From Pengzhenrongella sicca (GTDB lineage Bacteria > Actinomycetota > Actinomycetes > Actinomycetales > Cellulomonadaceae): DNA of 64,000 nt. Shown piece by piece: positions 45,310 to 53,738 of this stretch (position 1 is its first letter; each line of letters begins with the position of its first letter). The notes beneath the pieces were generated by a model, which worked only from the letters and a program-made list of their open reading frames with translations, ran no database searches and was not told the origin of the DNA. The translations under genes were made by a program, and so were the position numbers. The stretch is from assembly GCF_017569225.1 (NCBI RefSeq), contig NZ_CP071868.1, positions 4,154,001-4,218,000 on the forward strand, written 5' to 3'.

Positions 45310-47807
45310 ACCCGCTGCTCGCGCAGTTCCTCGCCGAGGCCGACGAACTGCTGACCGTCCTGGACCAGGGTGTGCTCCGGCTGGAACGCGACCCGGACAA
45401 CGCCGACCTCGTCAACGAGGTGTTTCGGGCCGCCCACACCATCAAGGGCTCCTCCGGCTTGTTCGACTTCCCCGAGCTGACCCGCCTCGTGCACGCCGCC
45501 GAGGATCTGCTGGACGCGGTGCGCTCCGGCCAGATCGCCCTCGAACCTGCCCTGACCGACCACCTGTTCGCCGCTTTCGACCTTGTGCGCACCTGGCTCG
45601 GCCAGGTGAGCGCGGCCGAGAGGCTGCCGGCCACCGCGGGCGCCGAGGGGGCCGTGCTGATCGCACGGTTGCGCGCGCCTCTCGGCGGTTCAGGCGCGGC
45701 GCCGGCGGCCTCCGCCCGGACCACGAGTGCGCCCACCGATGTAGCCCCGCAATGGTTGTGGTCCCTGGGCGAGGACTGGCTCCACGCCACCGCGAGCTGG
45801 CTATCGCTGACCGAGGCGACGATGCGCTTCGCGCACTACGAGCCCGACGAACGGTGCTTCTTCCAGGGTGAGGACCCGCTGCACCTGGTGAGCCAGGTGC
45901 CCGGGTTGGACCGGCTGGTGCCGGTGGAACCGGCCGCCTGGCCACCGGCGGACGAGTACGACGAGTACGCCAGCGTGCTCGGTTTCGTGCTCGCCACTCG
46001 GGCCGGAGTCAGCGAGCTGAGCTACCTGTTCCGTTACGTGTCGGAGCAGGTGGAGATCGTCGAGTTGGATGCGGACGGGCTCCGTCGGCTGCTCGACGGA
46101 TCCGACGAGGGGACCCGGACCGCGCAGGGTGACGCCGCTGTCGTGCGCGACGACGCGCGCCCGCTGCGCGAACCCGCCGACCAGGAGCGAGTTGACGACG
46201 CCAACACCGTGCTGCGGGCCGCACTCCGTACTCTCGCCGCCTCAGACACCACAGGTGACCGCACCGGGCCCGGCGACGAAGGATCAGGTCAGGGTGAGTC
46301 GGAGGTGCCGATCAACCCGCGCGTGGGGTCCGTCGTCCGGTCTGTCATCTCGGCCGCGCGCTCCATGGGGTGCGAGGTCGATCTGTCCGCCGACGCCAGT
46401 CCGGCGGACGTCGAGGCCGCGATCCGGTTGCTGCTGGCCACAGACGTCGATCCGGTCGAGTCCGTCGACACGGATCCGACCGCGCCCCCGGCGCCCGATC
46501 GCCGCACCGACGGGGGCGACCGGCGCGCCAGCGCGCGCGGCCGGCGGGCTGATGACGAGCCGGCTGCGGACGGCGGTGCCGAGTCCGGCCGGTTGGGTGC
46601 CCGCACGTTGCGCGTCGACCAGGAGAAGGTCGACCTGCTGATGGACCTGGTCGGCGAGCTCCACGTCGCGAAGAACGCCATGGCGTTCCTGGCCGACGCC
46701 GCGGAGGAGGAATTCGGCAGCCGGGTGCTGAGTCGACGACTCAAGGATCAGTACGGGGTGCAGCACCGGCTGGTCGAGGAAATGCAGGCCGCCGTGATGG
46801 ATATCCGCATGCTGCCCCTGTCCGTGGCGTTCGCCCGGTTCGACCGCCTCGTGCGCGACCTTGGTCGGCGCCTGGACAAGTCGGTCGGTCTGGTGACCGA
46901 GGGCGCGGACACGATGGCGGACAAGGACGTGATCGAGGCACTCGGGGATCCACTGATGCACCTGGTGCGCAACTGCGTCGACCACGGACTCGAGACGGCC
47001 GCAGAACGGCTCGCCGCGGGCAAGTCCGTGCAGGGCACGGTGCGGCTGTCCGCGGTTTCCGAGGGAGACGCGGTGGTCATCGAGGTCGCCGACGACGGAG
47101 CCGGCATCGACCCGGCCGCGATGCGGCTCGCGGCCTACCACAAGGGAGTGATCTCCGAAGAGGAGCTGGAGTCGCTCAGCGACGCCGAGGCGGTGAACTT
47201 GGTCTTTAGACCCGGCTTCTCCACGGCCGCCGAAGTTTCCGACGTCTCCGGCCGCGGCGTGGGCATGGACGCGGTCCGAGCGAGCGTCGAACGGCTCGGC
47301 GGCACGGTGACGGTGCGGTCACAGCCAGGCGCCGGGACCGTCGCCCGGCTGCGGATGCCGCTGTCGATGGCCGTGACCCAGGTCATGGTGGTCAGCTCGG
47401 GCGGACAACGCTTCGGTGTGCCGATCGACGCAGTGGTGGAGACCGTGCGGATACCGGCCAGCGACGTCGACCGCGTGCTGCACCAGGACGTGGTCGTGCT
47501 GCGCGATGAGGTGATACCGCTGGTCGATCTTGCCGCAGCGCTGCGGATGGACAACCCGCCCGCTGGCATTGCTCTGGGGCGGGAGGACGCGGCCGACCGC
47601 CGCGTGCTGGTGATCCGGGCCGGGAGCCACCACGTCGGCCTGCTCGTGGAGCAGTTCCACCGAGAGGTCGAGGTACTCCTCAAGCCGATGGACGGGATGC
47701 TCGCCGATCATCCGCTGTTCTCCGGAACGGCACTGCTCGGCGACGGCCTTGTTCTGCTCGTGCTCAATCCCAAGGAGTTGTTCAGCCATGTCGCTGCAGA
47801 TGCGTGA
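45306..47807 (+). CDS. cheA: CheA histidine kinase
   Basis: 833 aa from GTG 45306, overlapping cheY. One N-terminal Hpt domain with phospho-His44 in RAAHTIKGSSG. A middle region (about 150-290) contains CFFQGEDPLHLVSQVPGLDR and FRYVSEQVEIVELD, a conserved-looking regulatory insert that I have seen in other non-flagellar CheA proteins. Then a dimerisation domain, an HATPase with NCVDHGLE, DDGAGID and GRGVGMDAV, and a C-terminal CheW-like domain. It autophosphorylates and should pass phosphate to the two CheY proteins and CheB. Confidence 0.95.
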   Translation: MNPLLAQFLAEADELLTVLDQGVLRLERDPDNADLVNEVFRAAHTIKGSSGLFDFPELTRLVHAAEDLLDAVRSGQIALEPALTDHLFAAFDLVRTWLGQVSAAERLPATAGAEGAVLIARLRAPLGGSGAAPAASARTTSAPTDVAPQWLWSLGEDWLHATASWLSLTEATMRFAHYEPDERCFFQGEDPLHLVSQVPGLDRLVPVEPAAWPPADEYDEYASVLGFVLATRAGVSELSYLFRYVSEQVEIVELDADGLRRLLDGSDEGTRTAQGDAAVVRDDARPLREPADQERVDDANTVLRAALRTLAASDTTGDRTGPGDEGSGQGESEVPINPRVGSVVRSVISAARSMGCEVDLSADASPADVEAAIRLLLATDVDPVESVDTDPTAPPAPDRRTDGGDRRASARGRRADDEPAADGGAESGRLGARTLRVDQEKVDLLMDLVGELHVAKNAMAFLADAAEEEFGSRVLSRRLKDQYGVQHRLVEEMQAAVMDIRMLPLSVAFARFDRLVRDLGRRLDKSVGLVTEGADTMADKDVIEALGDPLMHLVRNCVDHGLETAAERLAAGKSVQGTVRLSAVSEGDAVVIEVADDGAGIDPAAMRLAAYHKGVISEEELESLSDAEAVNLVFRPGFSTAAEVSDVSGRGVGMDAVRASVERLGGTVTVRSQPGAGTVARLRMPLSMAVTQVMVVSSGGQRFGVPIDAVVETVRIPASDVDRVLHQDVVVLRDEVIPLVDLAAALRMDNPPAGIALGREDAADRRVLVIRAGSHHVGLLVEQFHREVEVLLKPMDGMLADHPLFSGTALLGDGLVLLVLNPKELFSHVAADA

Positions 47808-48063
47808 CCGGGTCGCCACGCTGTCCGGCGTGCTGACCGTCGATGAGGTGGAGCCGCTGGTCGCATGGCTTCGCGCCACCAGGGGTGCGTCGGTGAACCT
47901 GCGCGAGTGCACCCACCTGCACACCGGAGCCTTTCAGGCACTGCTGTGCTTTCGACCAAAGGTATCGGCGGCTCCCCGGGACCCGTTCCTCGCAGCCCAT
48001 GTCTTTCCGTGGCTCACATCCACTCGCCCGCCGCCGATGATGAAAACGGGGGGTGACTCATGA
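47788..48063 (+). CDS. STAS-like small protein
   Basis: 91 aa from ATG 47788, overlapping the end of cheA by 20 bases. The core RVATLSGVLTVDEVEPLVAW and NLRECTHLHTGAFQALLCF has the strand-helix order of a STAS (anti-sigma antagonist) domain. Where STAS switch proteins have Asp-Ser-Ser-Gly this one has His-Thr-Gly, leaving Thr as the only likely phosphosite. The C-terminus is Pro-rich. It overlaps the following cheY by four bases. Role in the chemosensory pathway unknown. Confidence 0.65.
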   Translation: MSLQMRDRVATLSGVLTVDEVEPLVAWLRATRGASVNLRECTHLHTGAFQALLCFRPKVSAAPRDPFLAAHVFPWLTSTRPPPMMKTGGDS

Positions 48064-48431
48064 CGATGATCATGCTGGTCGACGATTCGCGAACGATCCT
48101 GATGAGCCTGACGTCCGTGCTGACCAAGGCCGGGTATCGGGTGGAGACGGCCGGGAATGGCAGTGAGGCGTTGGGCAAGGTGACCGCTGGGCTGCGGCCC
48201 AACCTGATCATCAGCGACGTCAACATGCCGGTGATGGACGGCATCACCTTCGCCCGTGAGGCCCGCGGCGTGCCGGGGATGCGGTTCACTCCGATCCTTA
48301 TGCTCACCACCGAATCCGAGCAGTCCAAGCGCACCGCGGCCAAGCAGGCGGGTGCCACCGGATGGCTAGTTAAACCGGTCGCACCGGACCAGCTGCTGAC
48401 CGTGATCAAGCAGATCCTGCCCGGAGCCTGA
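48060..48431 (+). CDS. cheY: CheY-like response regulator 2
   Basis: 123 aa receiver domain: acidic pocket MLVDDSRTI, phospho-acceptor Asp53 in [12 protein letters not shown], Thr in [10 protein letters not shown] and Lys in LVKPVAP. It keeps the TTESEQ-type segment after the switch Thr that is common in CheY proteins of flagellar systems. Second of two stand-alone receivers here. Confidence 0.94.
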   Translation: MTMIMLVDDSRTILMSLTSVLTKAGYRVETAGNGSEALGKVTAGLRPNLIISDVNMPVMDGITFAREARGVPGMRFTPILMLTTESEQSKRTAAKQAGATGWLVKPVAPDQLLTVIKQILPGA

Positions 48432-48468
48432 GCACCGCCATGACAACAACACCTCTCGGAGTCCTTCC

Positions 48469-49539
48469 ATGTCCGCACTGAAGTGGTCGACGCGCAGGAG
48501 CTCCAAGGCAGACGCGCCGGCCGCCCTGGACCCTGACCTGGTGAGCGACGCGCTGTCCATGCTGCCCCCGTACTGTGACGTGGCCAACGCTCAGCTCACC
48601 GACGTCGTGGCTCAAACGGAGCAGGCGGCGATCTCCCTGGTCGAGCACATGGCCGGCATCGACGCACTGTCCGACGTCATGGCCGGCGAGGCGCGCGATC
48701 TGTCCGCCACGGTCTCCAGCACCCAGAGCCAGCTCGCCAAGGTCAGCGAGTCGAACATGGAGCTCGCGCACGTGGTGCACCGGCTCACTGGGACCCATAT
48801 CCGGCGCGCCCGGCGATTGAGCGTCCTCGTCGAGGACGTGCGTGGACTGGGTCTCCACGTGTCCGCGATCGAGGAGGTCACCCGCGCTACCAAGATCCTG
48901 GCTCTCAACGCGAAGATCGAGGCAGCCCGAGCTGGCGCCGCCGGAGCCGGCTTCGCGATCGTCGCCGACGAGGTGCGCGCGCTCTCAGAACGGTCAGATG
49001 CGGAGGCCAAGGCCATCGGTGCCAGCATCCGCCAGGTCGCGGCGGTGCTTCGTGAAGTTCTCGCCGGCGATGACGAGTTCGCTGATGGGGAAGGCGCAAT
49101 CGACCTGTCCAATCTGCCCGCCGGTGAGGACAACGCGATCGTCCGTGAGCACGCCAACGTCGCCCACGCCTTGCGCGACCTGGCTCAGCTCGTCAACGAG
49201 ATCCTCGGGGAGACAGTGCAGGCCGCCGCACGGGTCGAGCAGACATCGGCGGAGCTGACCAGTCGGACGTCGGGCGCCGTCGGCGAGGTCCAGTTCCAGG
49301 ACATCGGCCGGCAGATGATCGAGCACGTGACCTCGATGGTGGACGACATGCGCCAACAGTCCGTGCGGGTCATCGCGTACACGCGCGGTGAGATCCCCGC
49401 GTGCGAGGTACGCGAATCGGTCCGGAGCGTGGACGACCTCCGCGACTCCCACGTCATGGAGCGCCAGCGCGACAGGCACGCTGAGGCGACCGGTGGCCCG
49501 TGGCACGCCGACGCCCTCCCTGCCATCGAGCTGTTCTGA
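48469..49539 (+). CDS. Short soluble MCP-like protein
   Basis: 356 aa, no membrane segment. It has a single MCP tip-like region, [19 protein letters not shown] with [19 protein letters not shown], about residues 140-180, flanked by coiled coil, and an unusual C-terminal stretch [20 protein letters not shown]. That last motif also occurs in CheX/CheZ-like and other MCP-associated helical proteins, but its function here is unclear. It could be a cytosolic receptor or an array-associated output protein. Confidence 0.82.
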   Translation: MSALKWSTRRSSKADAPAALDPDLVSDALSMLPPYCDVANAQLTDVVAQTEQAAISLVEHMAGIDALSDVMAGEARDLSATVSSTQSQLAKVSESNMELAHVVHRLTGTHIRRARRLSVLVEDVRGLGLHVSAIEEVTRATKILALNAKIEAARAGAAGAGFAIVADEVRALSERSDAEAKAIGASIRQVAAVLREVLAGDDEFADGEGAIDLSNLPAGEDNAIVREHANVAHALRDLAQLVNEILGETVQAAARVEQTSAELTSRTSGAVGEVQFQDIGRQMIEHVTSMVDDMRQQSVRVIAYTRGEIPACEVRESVRSVDDLRDSHVMERQRDRHAEATGGPWHADALPAIELF

Positions 49540-49626
49540 GCCAGCACCAACCCACGCGGATGGTCGCTCACGGCGAGCAATCACGATTCGAACCATGAAG
49601 AACTCACCGACACAATCGGAGGCGTG

Positions 49627-50040
49627 ATGCTGACACAGCTGCTCTACTTCAGCGAAGTGCGTGATCTCGGCCCGGGCGGAGCCGTCAAGCTCCTCGAGCA
49701 AGCCCGGGCGAAGAACAGTCCCCTCCACCTGACCGGAGTCCTCCTGTTCAACCAGATCCACTTCCTCCAATGCCTTGAGGGCAGTCGAGAGAGGGTGACC
49801 GACACCTTCAACAGGATCGCCGTCGACGACCGGCACGCGCACGTGTCCCTGATGTCCGTCCACGACATCGACGAGCGGGACTTCCCCGACTGGACCATGG
49901 GTTACGTCAGTTCCGCGCCAACCCTGAAGAAGTCCCTGCTGCGCTTCTTCCCCACCGACGAATTCGCTCCCCAGTCCCTGAGCAGCACCTCAGCAACGGC
50001 TCTGATGAGGAGTCTCCACACCATGGAGTGCACGGTGTAG
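49627..50040 (+). CDS. BLUF blue-light sensor
   Basis: 137 aa single BLUF domain. All flavin-site residues are present: Tyr7 (LTQLLYFSEV), Asn30 (ARAKNSPLHLTG), Gln48 (FLQCLEG), Trp89 and Met91 (DFPDWTMGYV). Residue spacing matches known BLUF proteins to within one residue. No fused output domain, so it should signal by protein contact. ATG 49627 is chosen over GTG 49624 because GGAGG spacing fits it. It is the last gene of the chemosensory cluster and in the same direction, 87 bases after the short MCP. Confidence 0.93.
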   Translation: MLTQLLYFSEVRDLGPGGAVKLLEQARAKNSPLHLTGVLLFNQIHFLQCLEGSRERVTDTFNRIAVDDRHAHVSLMSVHDIDERDFPDWTMGYVSSAPTLKKSLLRFFPTDEFAPQSLSSTSATALMRSLHTMECTV

Positions 50041-50160
50041 GGCTCCGCAGAACAAGCCTCGCAGCGCGTTTGGTAGTATGCCTCCGCGGGTCACGTCCAG
50101 AGTCAACGGACTGCCCCCACCGCGGGCGGGCAGCCGGGTGGGTCTGCCAGAGCGTCGTGA

Positions 50161-50331
50161 CCACGGGACAGCGGGGAGCCCGTCCCGGAGCAACTGTCCT
50201 CGCGGTCCTATTCGGGCAAGTTCAACCTTCGCGTCGGCGAACAGCTCCACCGACAACTGGCGATACAGGCCGCCGAGGAGCATCTCAGCCTGAACCAGTA
50301 CCTCGTTCGACGGCTCACCAACGCATCCTGA
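50161..50331 (+). pseudogene. HicB-like antitoxin C-terminal fragment
   Basis: The frame reads EQLSSRSYSGKFNLRVGEQL then HRQLAIQAAEEHLSLNQYL and ends VRRLTNAS. This is the ribbon-helix-helix end of HicB-type antitoxins. No start codon or N-terminal domain is present; a stop lies immediately upstream, at 50158-50160. No toxin gene is beside it. It is a broken remnant. Confidence 0.65.
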
Positions 50332-50332
50332 C

Positions 50333-50348
50333 TGTCGCTCAGCGACGG
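50333..50348. repeat. Dispersed palindromic repeat TGTCGCTCAGCGACGG, copy 1
   Basis: The core GTCGC-TCA-GCGAC is a short palindrome. Related copies occur at 50666-50683, 55422-55442 and 55445-55464, all in gene-poor stretches. Confidence 0.6.
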
Positions 50349-50401
50349 TCGCCTCGGAGTACGCGCTGCGTAAGCCGGCGGTCTTCGGTATCGCGGCAGG
50401 G

Positions 50402-50596
50402 CTACTGGGCTCGGCGACCCGCACGCAAGGCAAGTGAGATGAGCACCAGGCCACTCACTCCGACAAAGGCGCTCGCGGCGAGGATGACCGTGTCCTCGGC
50501 GACAATCCCGAGAAGTTGAGCCATAGCAGTGGCCGAACCGGAGATGAACCGGAGGATCCCCGCCCACACGTTCGGTATCGCGCGCTGCTTCGCCAT
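50402..50596 (-). CDS. Small hypothetical membrane protein
   Basis: 64 aa. One or two hydrophobic helices: ATAMAQLLGIVAEDTVILAA and FVGVSGLVLISLALRAG, ending in a basic tail RRAQ. No clear ribosome site, no family recognised. It is in a decayed stretch, so it may be a remnant; composition is nonetheless protein-like. Confidence 0.4.
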   Translation of the reverse strand: MAKQRAIPNVWAGILRFISGSATAMAQLLGIVAEDTVILAASAFVGVSGLVLISLALRAGRRAQ

Positions 50597-50665
50597 GGCG
50601 AGATGCTACTTGGCCATGGGGTACTGAATCCTGGATGCTCCACGGTGCGCGGCAACAACGCATAC

Positions 50666-50683
50666 CTGTCGCTCAGCGCCGAT
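50666..50683. repeat. Dispersed palindromic repeat, copy 2
   Basis: CTGTCGCTCAGCGCCGAT, sharing the CTGTCGCTCAGCG core with copy 1. It lies in the gap before the marR stop. Confidence 0.55.
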
Positions 50684-50745
50684 CGAGCACACCTCTACGT
50701 GGCGCCAAGCGCGGAATCGCAAGTGTGGCTCGCGCGGCCAGTTGT

Positions 50746-51213
50746 TCATTGGATCTCTTCTCTCGTGTGGGCAGAAGGGCTCGAGGAGGAGCGCGAGCCG
50801 AGAATCACCAAGACTTCCTCGACAATTTCTAGCTTTCGGAGTCCGACCCGCCCGCCGGCCTGAGAGCGCAGCGTGTCAAATGTCCGGGCTCCAATAGCTA
50901 TCATTTCGAGTCCTCGAGGAGTCACTGCGAGTCTCTTGCGACGAGCATCTGCGGGGTCGTCATGACGGTTGACGTAATGAAGCTCTTCCAGGGCGGCGAT
51001 CGTTTTCGCTGCTGCCTGTCTCGATACGCCCAGACTTCTACCGAGCGCGGACGCGCTTTGCGCTCCATCATCGATGGCTTCGAGGGCGAACGCATGGGTG
51101 GCCGTTACCCCTGGGTGCCCCTCGCGCTCGAGCTGCGCCACGACGTCACCGACCATCGCGGTGAAGGTGTCTAGAAGGAGCTTGGCCAATTTCGCTCCCG
51201 GTGAAGTGTCCAT
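50746..51213 (-). CDS. MarR-family repressor
   Basis: 155 aa with a winged helix: SASALGRSLGVSRQAAAKTI for the recognition helix and NRHDDPADARRKRLAVTPRG for the wing, the classic MarR pattern. Dimerisation helices flank it. It is divergent from an alpha/beta hydrolase, and the 107-base gap holds two GTTGTCAA-type operators overlapping the hydrolase promoter. It most likely represses the hydrolase until a ligand binds. Confidence 0.92.
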   Translation of the reverse strand: MDTSPGAKLAKLLLDTFTAMVGDVVAQLEREGHPGVTATHAFALEAIDDGAQSASALGRSLGVSRQAAAKTIAALEELHYVNRHDDPADARRKRLAVTPRGLEMIAIGARTFDTLRSQAGGRVGLRKLEIVEEVLVILGSRSSSSPSAHTREEIQ

Positions 51214-51241
51214 GATCTCAACTTATCTGATTCTCAGCCTA

Positions 51242-51288
51242 TTGACAACCATGTTGTCAAATGAGTAATATGGTAACCATGTTGTCAA
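51242..51288. promoter_or_regulatory. MarR operators and hydrolase promoter
   Basis: Operator 1 at 51242-51260 is TTGACAAC-CAT-GTTGTCAA, a perfect palindrome. Operator 2 at 51271-51288 repeats CATGTTGTCAA with a weaker left arm. A good rightward promoter overlaps: -35 TTGACA at 51242 and -10 TAATAT at 51266, 18 bases apart. Repressor bound here would block RNA polymerase. Confidence 0.85.
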
Positions 51289-51320
51289 TCTGACTCGCAT
51301 CTTCGAGAAGAGGGATCCCG

Positions 51321-52208
51321 ATGAGCAAATCACCCACCCCCGCGACTCTTGCGGGCATCGATCACCACTATGTCGACGTCAACGGCACCACCCTGCACTA
51401 CGTCGCCGCGGGCACGGAGGGTTCTCCGATCCTGCTCGTGCACGGTTTCCCGGAGTCGTGGTGGGCCTTTCACAAGGTCATTCCGCTGCTGGCCGCGACG
51501 CACCGAGTGTTCGCCGTCGATCTGCGCGGCTTCGGCGACTCGGCCCCGGCAACGGCCGGGTTCACCAGCGCGACTGCTGCCGAAGACCTTCACGAGCTCA
51601 TTGCGGCCCTGGGAGTCGGCCCTGTGCACCTGGCCGCACAGGACATCTCCGGCGGCACCGCTTTCCAGCTTGCCACGACGCACCCGGACGACATTCTAAG
51701 CTTCACCGCAACCGAGATGGGCTTGGCCGGCTTCGGCCTCGAAGGCTTCGCCGACGTTACCCACGGAGGCTCCTGGCACATCGGCGTTCCCGTCTCACCA
51801 GGAATCGCCGAGATGCTTTTCACCGGTCGCGAGGAACAAGTCCTCGGGAGCTGGGCCTTCCCCGCGATGACTGCGGTGATCGGTTCGATTACCAATGAGG
51901 ATATTGCCGAATTTGCCCGCACCTACTCCCGCGAGGGCGGCTGGCTCGGATCGATCGGCCTTTACCAGTCGATGCTAGGCGAGGGTGACGCTCTGAAAGC
52001 TCTCGCTGAGTCCAACCCCATCACCGTGCCAGCGTTGGCAATCGGGGGCTTTGGAGGTCCATTCACGGTCGGCACCCTCAGCCAGGTTGTTGCTGGCGAC
52101 GTTGAATCAGTTCAGCTCGACGGGGTCGGCCACTACGTCGCACTCGAAGCCCCAACCGCCCTCGCAGACGCCATCCTCGCGTTCACCGGCCGGGTCGACG
52201 CAACCTAG
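51321..52208 (+). CDS. Alpha/beta hydrolase, epoxide-hydrolase-like
   Basis: 295 aa. Fold landmarks: [20 protein letters not shown] (oxyanion region HGFPES), [13 protein letters not shown], and the nucleophile elbow region [17 protein letters not shown], where the nucleophile position is Asp (AQDISG). The late His is in [12 protein letters not shown]. An Asp nucleophile is typical of epoxide hydrolases and dehalogenases rather than serine esterases. Under control of the divergent MarR protein. Substrate unknown. Confidence 0.88.
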   Translation: MSKSPTPATLAGIDHHYVDVNGTTLHYVAAGTEGSPILLVHGFPESWWAFHKVIPLLAATHRVFAVDLRGFGDSAPATAGFTSATAAEDLHELIAALGVGPVHLAAQDISGGTAFQLATTHPDDILSFTATEMGLAGFGLEGFADVTHGGSWHIGVPVSPGIAEMLFTGREEQVLGSWAFPAMTAVIGSITNEDIAEFARTYSREGGWLGSIGLYQSMLGEGDALKALAESNPITVPALAIGGFGGPFTVGTLSQVVAGDVESVQLDGVGHYVALEAPTALADAILAFTGRVDAT

Positions 52209-52536
52209 CTGCACTGGTCAGCGACGTTGGCTGAGGAGAGACGCGTCGAAGTAACGAAGACCTCCGGGTGTGGGAGTGGACTGTTGAGTTCCTCAAGACC
52301 CCGACCCGGAGGTCGTCGTTAGGTCTCGGGGAGCGGCCAAAGTGTCAGGACGTTCCTCACTCTGCGAACTCGAAGCATTCCTGAGCGACCTGTCACGCCG
52401 ACCTGCGCGGCTCGGGCGTCGATGAGGTGCAACGGCGAAGCCCCGGGTGCCGAACCCGCCCGGCACAACCCGCTCGGCAGTAGGGAGCAATTCTCGCTCG
52501 GCGTTGCCCGCCTGATCGCTTCTGTGCCGTTCGTGG
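52209..52536. other. Intergenic region with hairpin between convergent genes
   Basis: No supported gene in about 330 bases. GACCTCCGGGT at 52259-52269 pairs perfectly with ACCCGGAGGTC at 52304-52314 around a 34-base loop. It could serve as terminator for the hydrolase or be the remaining end of an insertion element. Short frames across it have no family match. Confidence 0.5.
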
Positions 52537-53649
52537 TCACAGCCGGACGACGAGTTTCTGAGCGGAGACCCCCCGCCGGTGGGTGTCCAGGGCCGCTTGG
52601 ATGCTGTCGAGGCCGTCCGCGACGACGGTCGCCTTCGGGGCGATCGTGTACCGGTCGTCGGCGAGGGCGGCCGGTAGGAAGTCGCAGTAGATCGCGGTGC
52701 TGACCTCGTTGTGCTTGAGCGAGGTGCCGAAGATGTACTTGATCCGCACTCCCCGTCGCCGAGCGGCGACCTGGAGGCGAATGTTCGCGGCGATGAGCTT
52801 GGCAGTCAACCGCGCGCGCTCGCCGAGTCCGGCATCGGCAAGGGTCTCGAACGTCACGGGCGGGGTGGCGATGGAGACGAACCGATTGCCCTGCACGGCC
52901 CCCGCGATTCGCACACACGCGGGTGCCCCCGTCGCGCCGAGGGAGACTGCGCCTGCGAACCTGCGGTCGGCGAGCGCGGCGATGATGTCCCGCTCCACGG
53001 TCGGACCGTTGTAGTCGAAGACCTCGGCCGCGCCGAGCGACCGGACGTAGTCGAAATTGCGGGGCGACGCGGTCGCGATCACGTCGTAGCCGGCGGCCAC
53101 AGCGAGCTGGATGGCCTGGCTACCGACGCTGGTCGAGCCGCCCCAGACCAGCACGGTGAGCCCGGTCGGTTTGGCATTCGCCCTCGGATGGTCGAGGCCG
53201 AGCTGATCGCCCTGGAAGAGCCCGCACGCTGCTGTCGAGACGGCAAGGGGCAGGGTGGCCGCGTCCGGGAAGGACAGCGAGTCCGGGATCGGGGACGCCA
53301 TCCGCTCGAGCAGGACGGTGTACAGCTGGAACCCTCCATCGGCCGGGCGGTTGCTGTCGCGATCGCTGCTGACCGCGTGCCCGAGCACCCGATCGCCGAC
53401 CTGGAACCGGGTGACGGAGGATCCAATCTCGACGACCTCGCCCGCAACGTCCGAGCCGATCACCATCGGGTACTTGAGCCACCCGTAGAGCAGGTTGCCC
53501 TCCACCTGAATGATCCAGTCGAGCGAGTTGATCGCCACGGCCGCGTTGCGGACGGCGATCTCGTTCGGCCCAGGGGTTGTGTAGGGCGCTGGCGCGACCT
53601 CGAGCCGTCCGTGCTTCCGGTTGAGCCATGCTGCGGTGTTGTTGGGCAT
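52537..53649 (-). CDS. Zinc-independent MDR dehydrogenase / quinone oxidoreductase-like
   Basis: 370 aa. GroES-like N-terminal domain (SLDWIIQVEGNLLYGWLKYP, then MVIGSDVAGEVVEIGSSVTR) and a Rossmann domain with the nucleotide motif VLVWGGSTSVGSQAIQLAV followed by GYDVIATASPRN. The Cys/His zinc ligands of alcohol dehydrogenases are not evident, favouring the quinone-oxidoreductase/enoyl-reductase branch of the MDR superfamily, NADPH-dependent. It is divergent from a TetR gene with two operators in the gap, implying induction by a ligand. Substrate unknown. Confidence 0.88.
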   Translation of the reverse strand: MPNNTAAWLNRKHGRLEVAPAPYTTPGPNEIAVRNAAVAINSLDWIIQVEGNLLYGWLKYPMVIGSDVAGEVVEIGSSVTRFQVGDRVLGHAVSSDRDSNRPADGGFQLYTVLLERMASPIPDSLSFPDAATLPLAVSTAACGLFQGDQLGLDHPRANAKPTGLTVLVWGGSTSVGSQAIQLAVAAGYDVIATASPRNFDYVRSLGAAEVFDYNGPTVERDIIAALADRRFAGAVSLGATGAPACVRIAGAVQGNRFVSIATPPVTFETLADAGLGERARLTAKLIAANIRLQVAARRRGVRIKYIFGTSLKHNEVSTAIYCDFLPAALADDRYTIAPKATVVADGLDSIQAALDTHRRGVSAQKLVVRL

Positions 53650-53671
53650 CCGAGCCTCCTGGAGAGGGGCA

Positions 53672-53717
53672 TTGCACTTGGTGCAATGACACTGTCAGGT
53701 GATTGCACCGGGTGCAA
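53672..53717. promoter_or_regulatory. Two TetR operators between the dehydrogenase and tetR
   Basis: TTGCAC-TTG-GTGCAA at 53672-53686 and TTGCAC-CGG-GTGCAA at 53703-53717. Both have perfect 6-bp arms and a 3-bp centre; centres are 31 bp apart, about three helical turns. They sit just before both divergent start codons, so the TetR protein should control both genes. Confidence 0.87.
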
Positions 53718-53738
53718 CCCTGATCTAGACTTCTTTTC

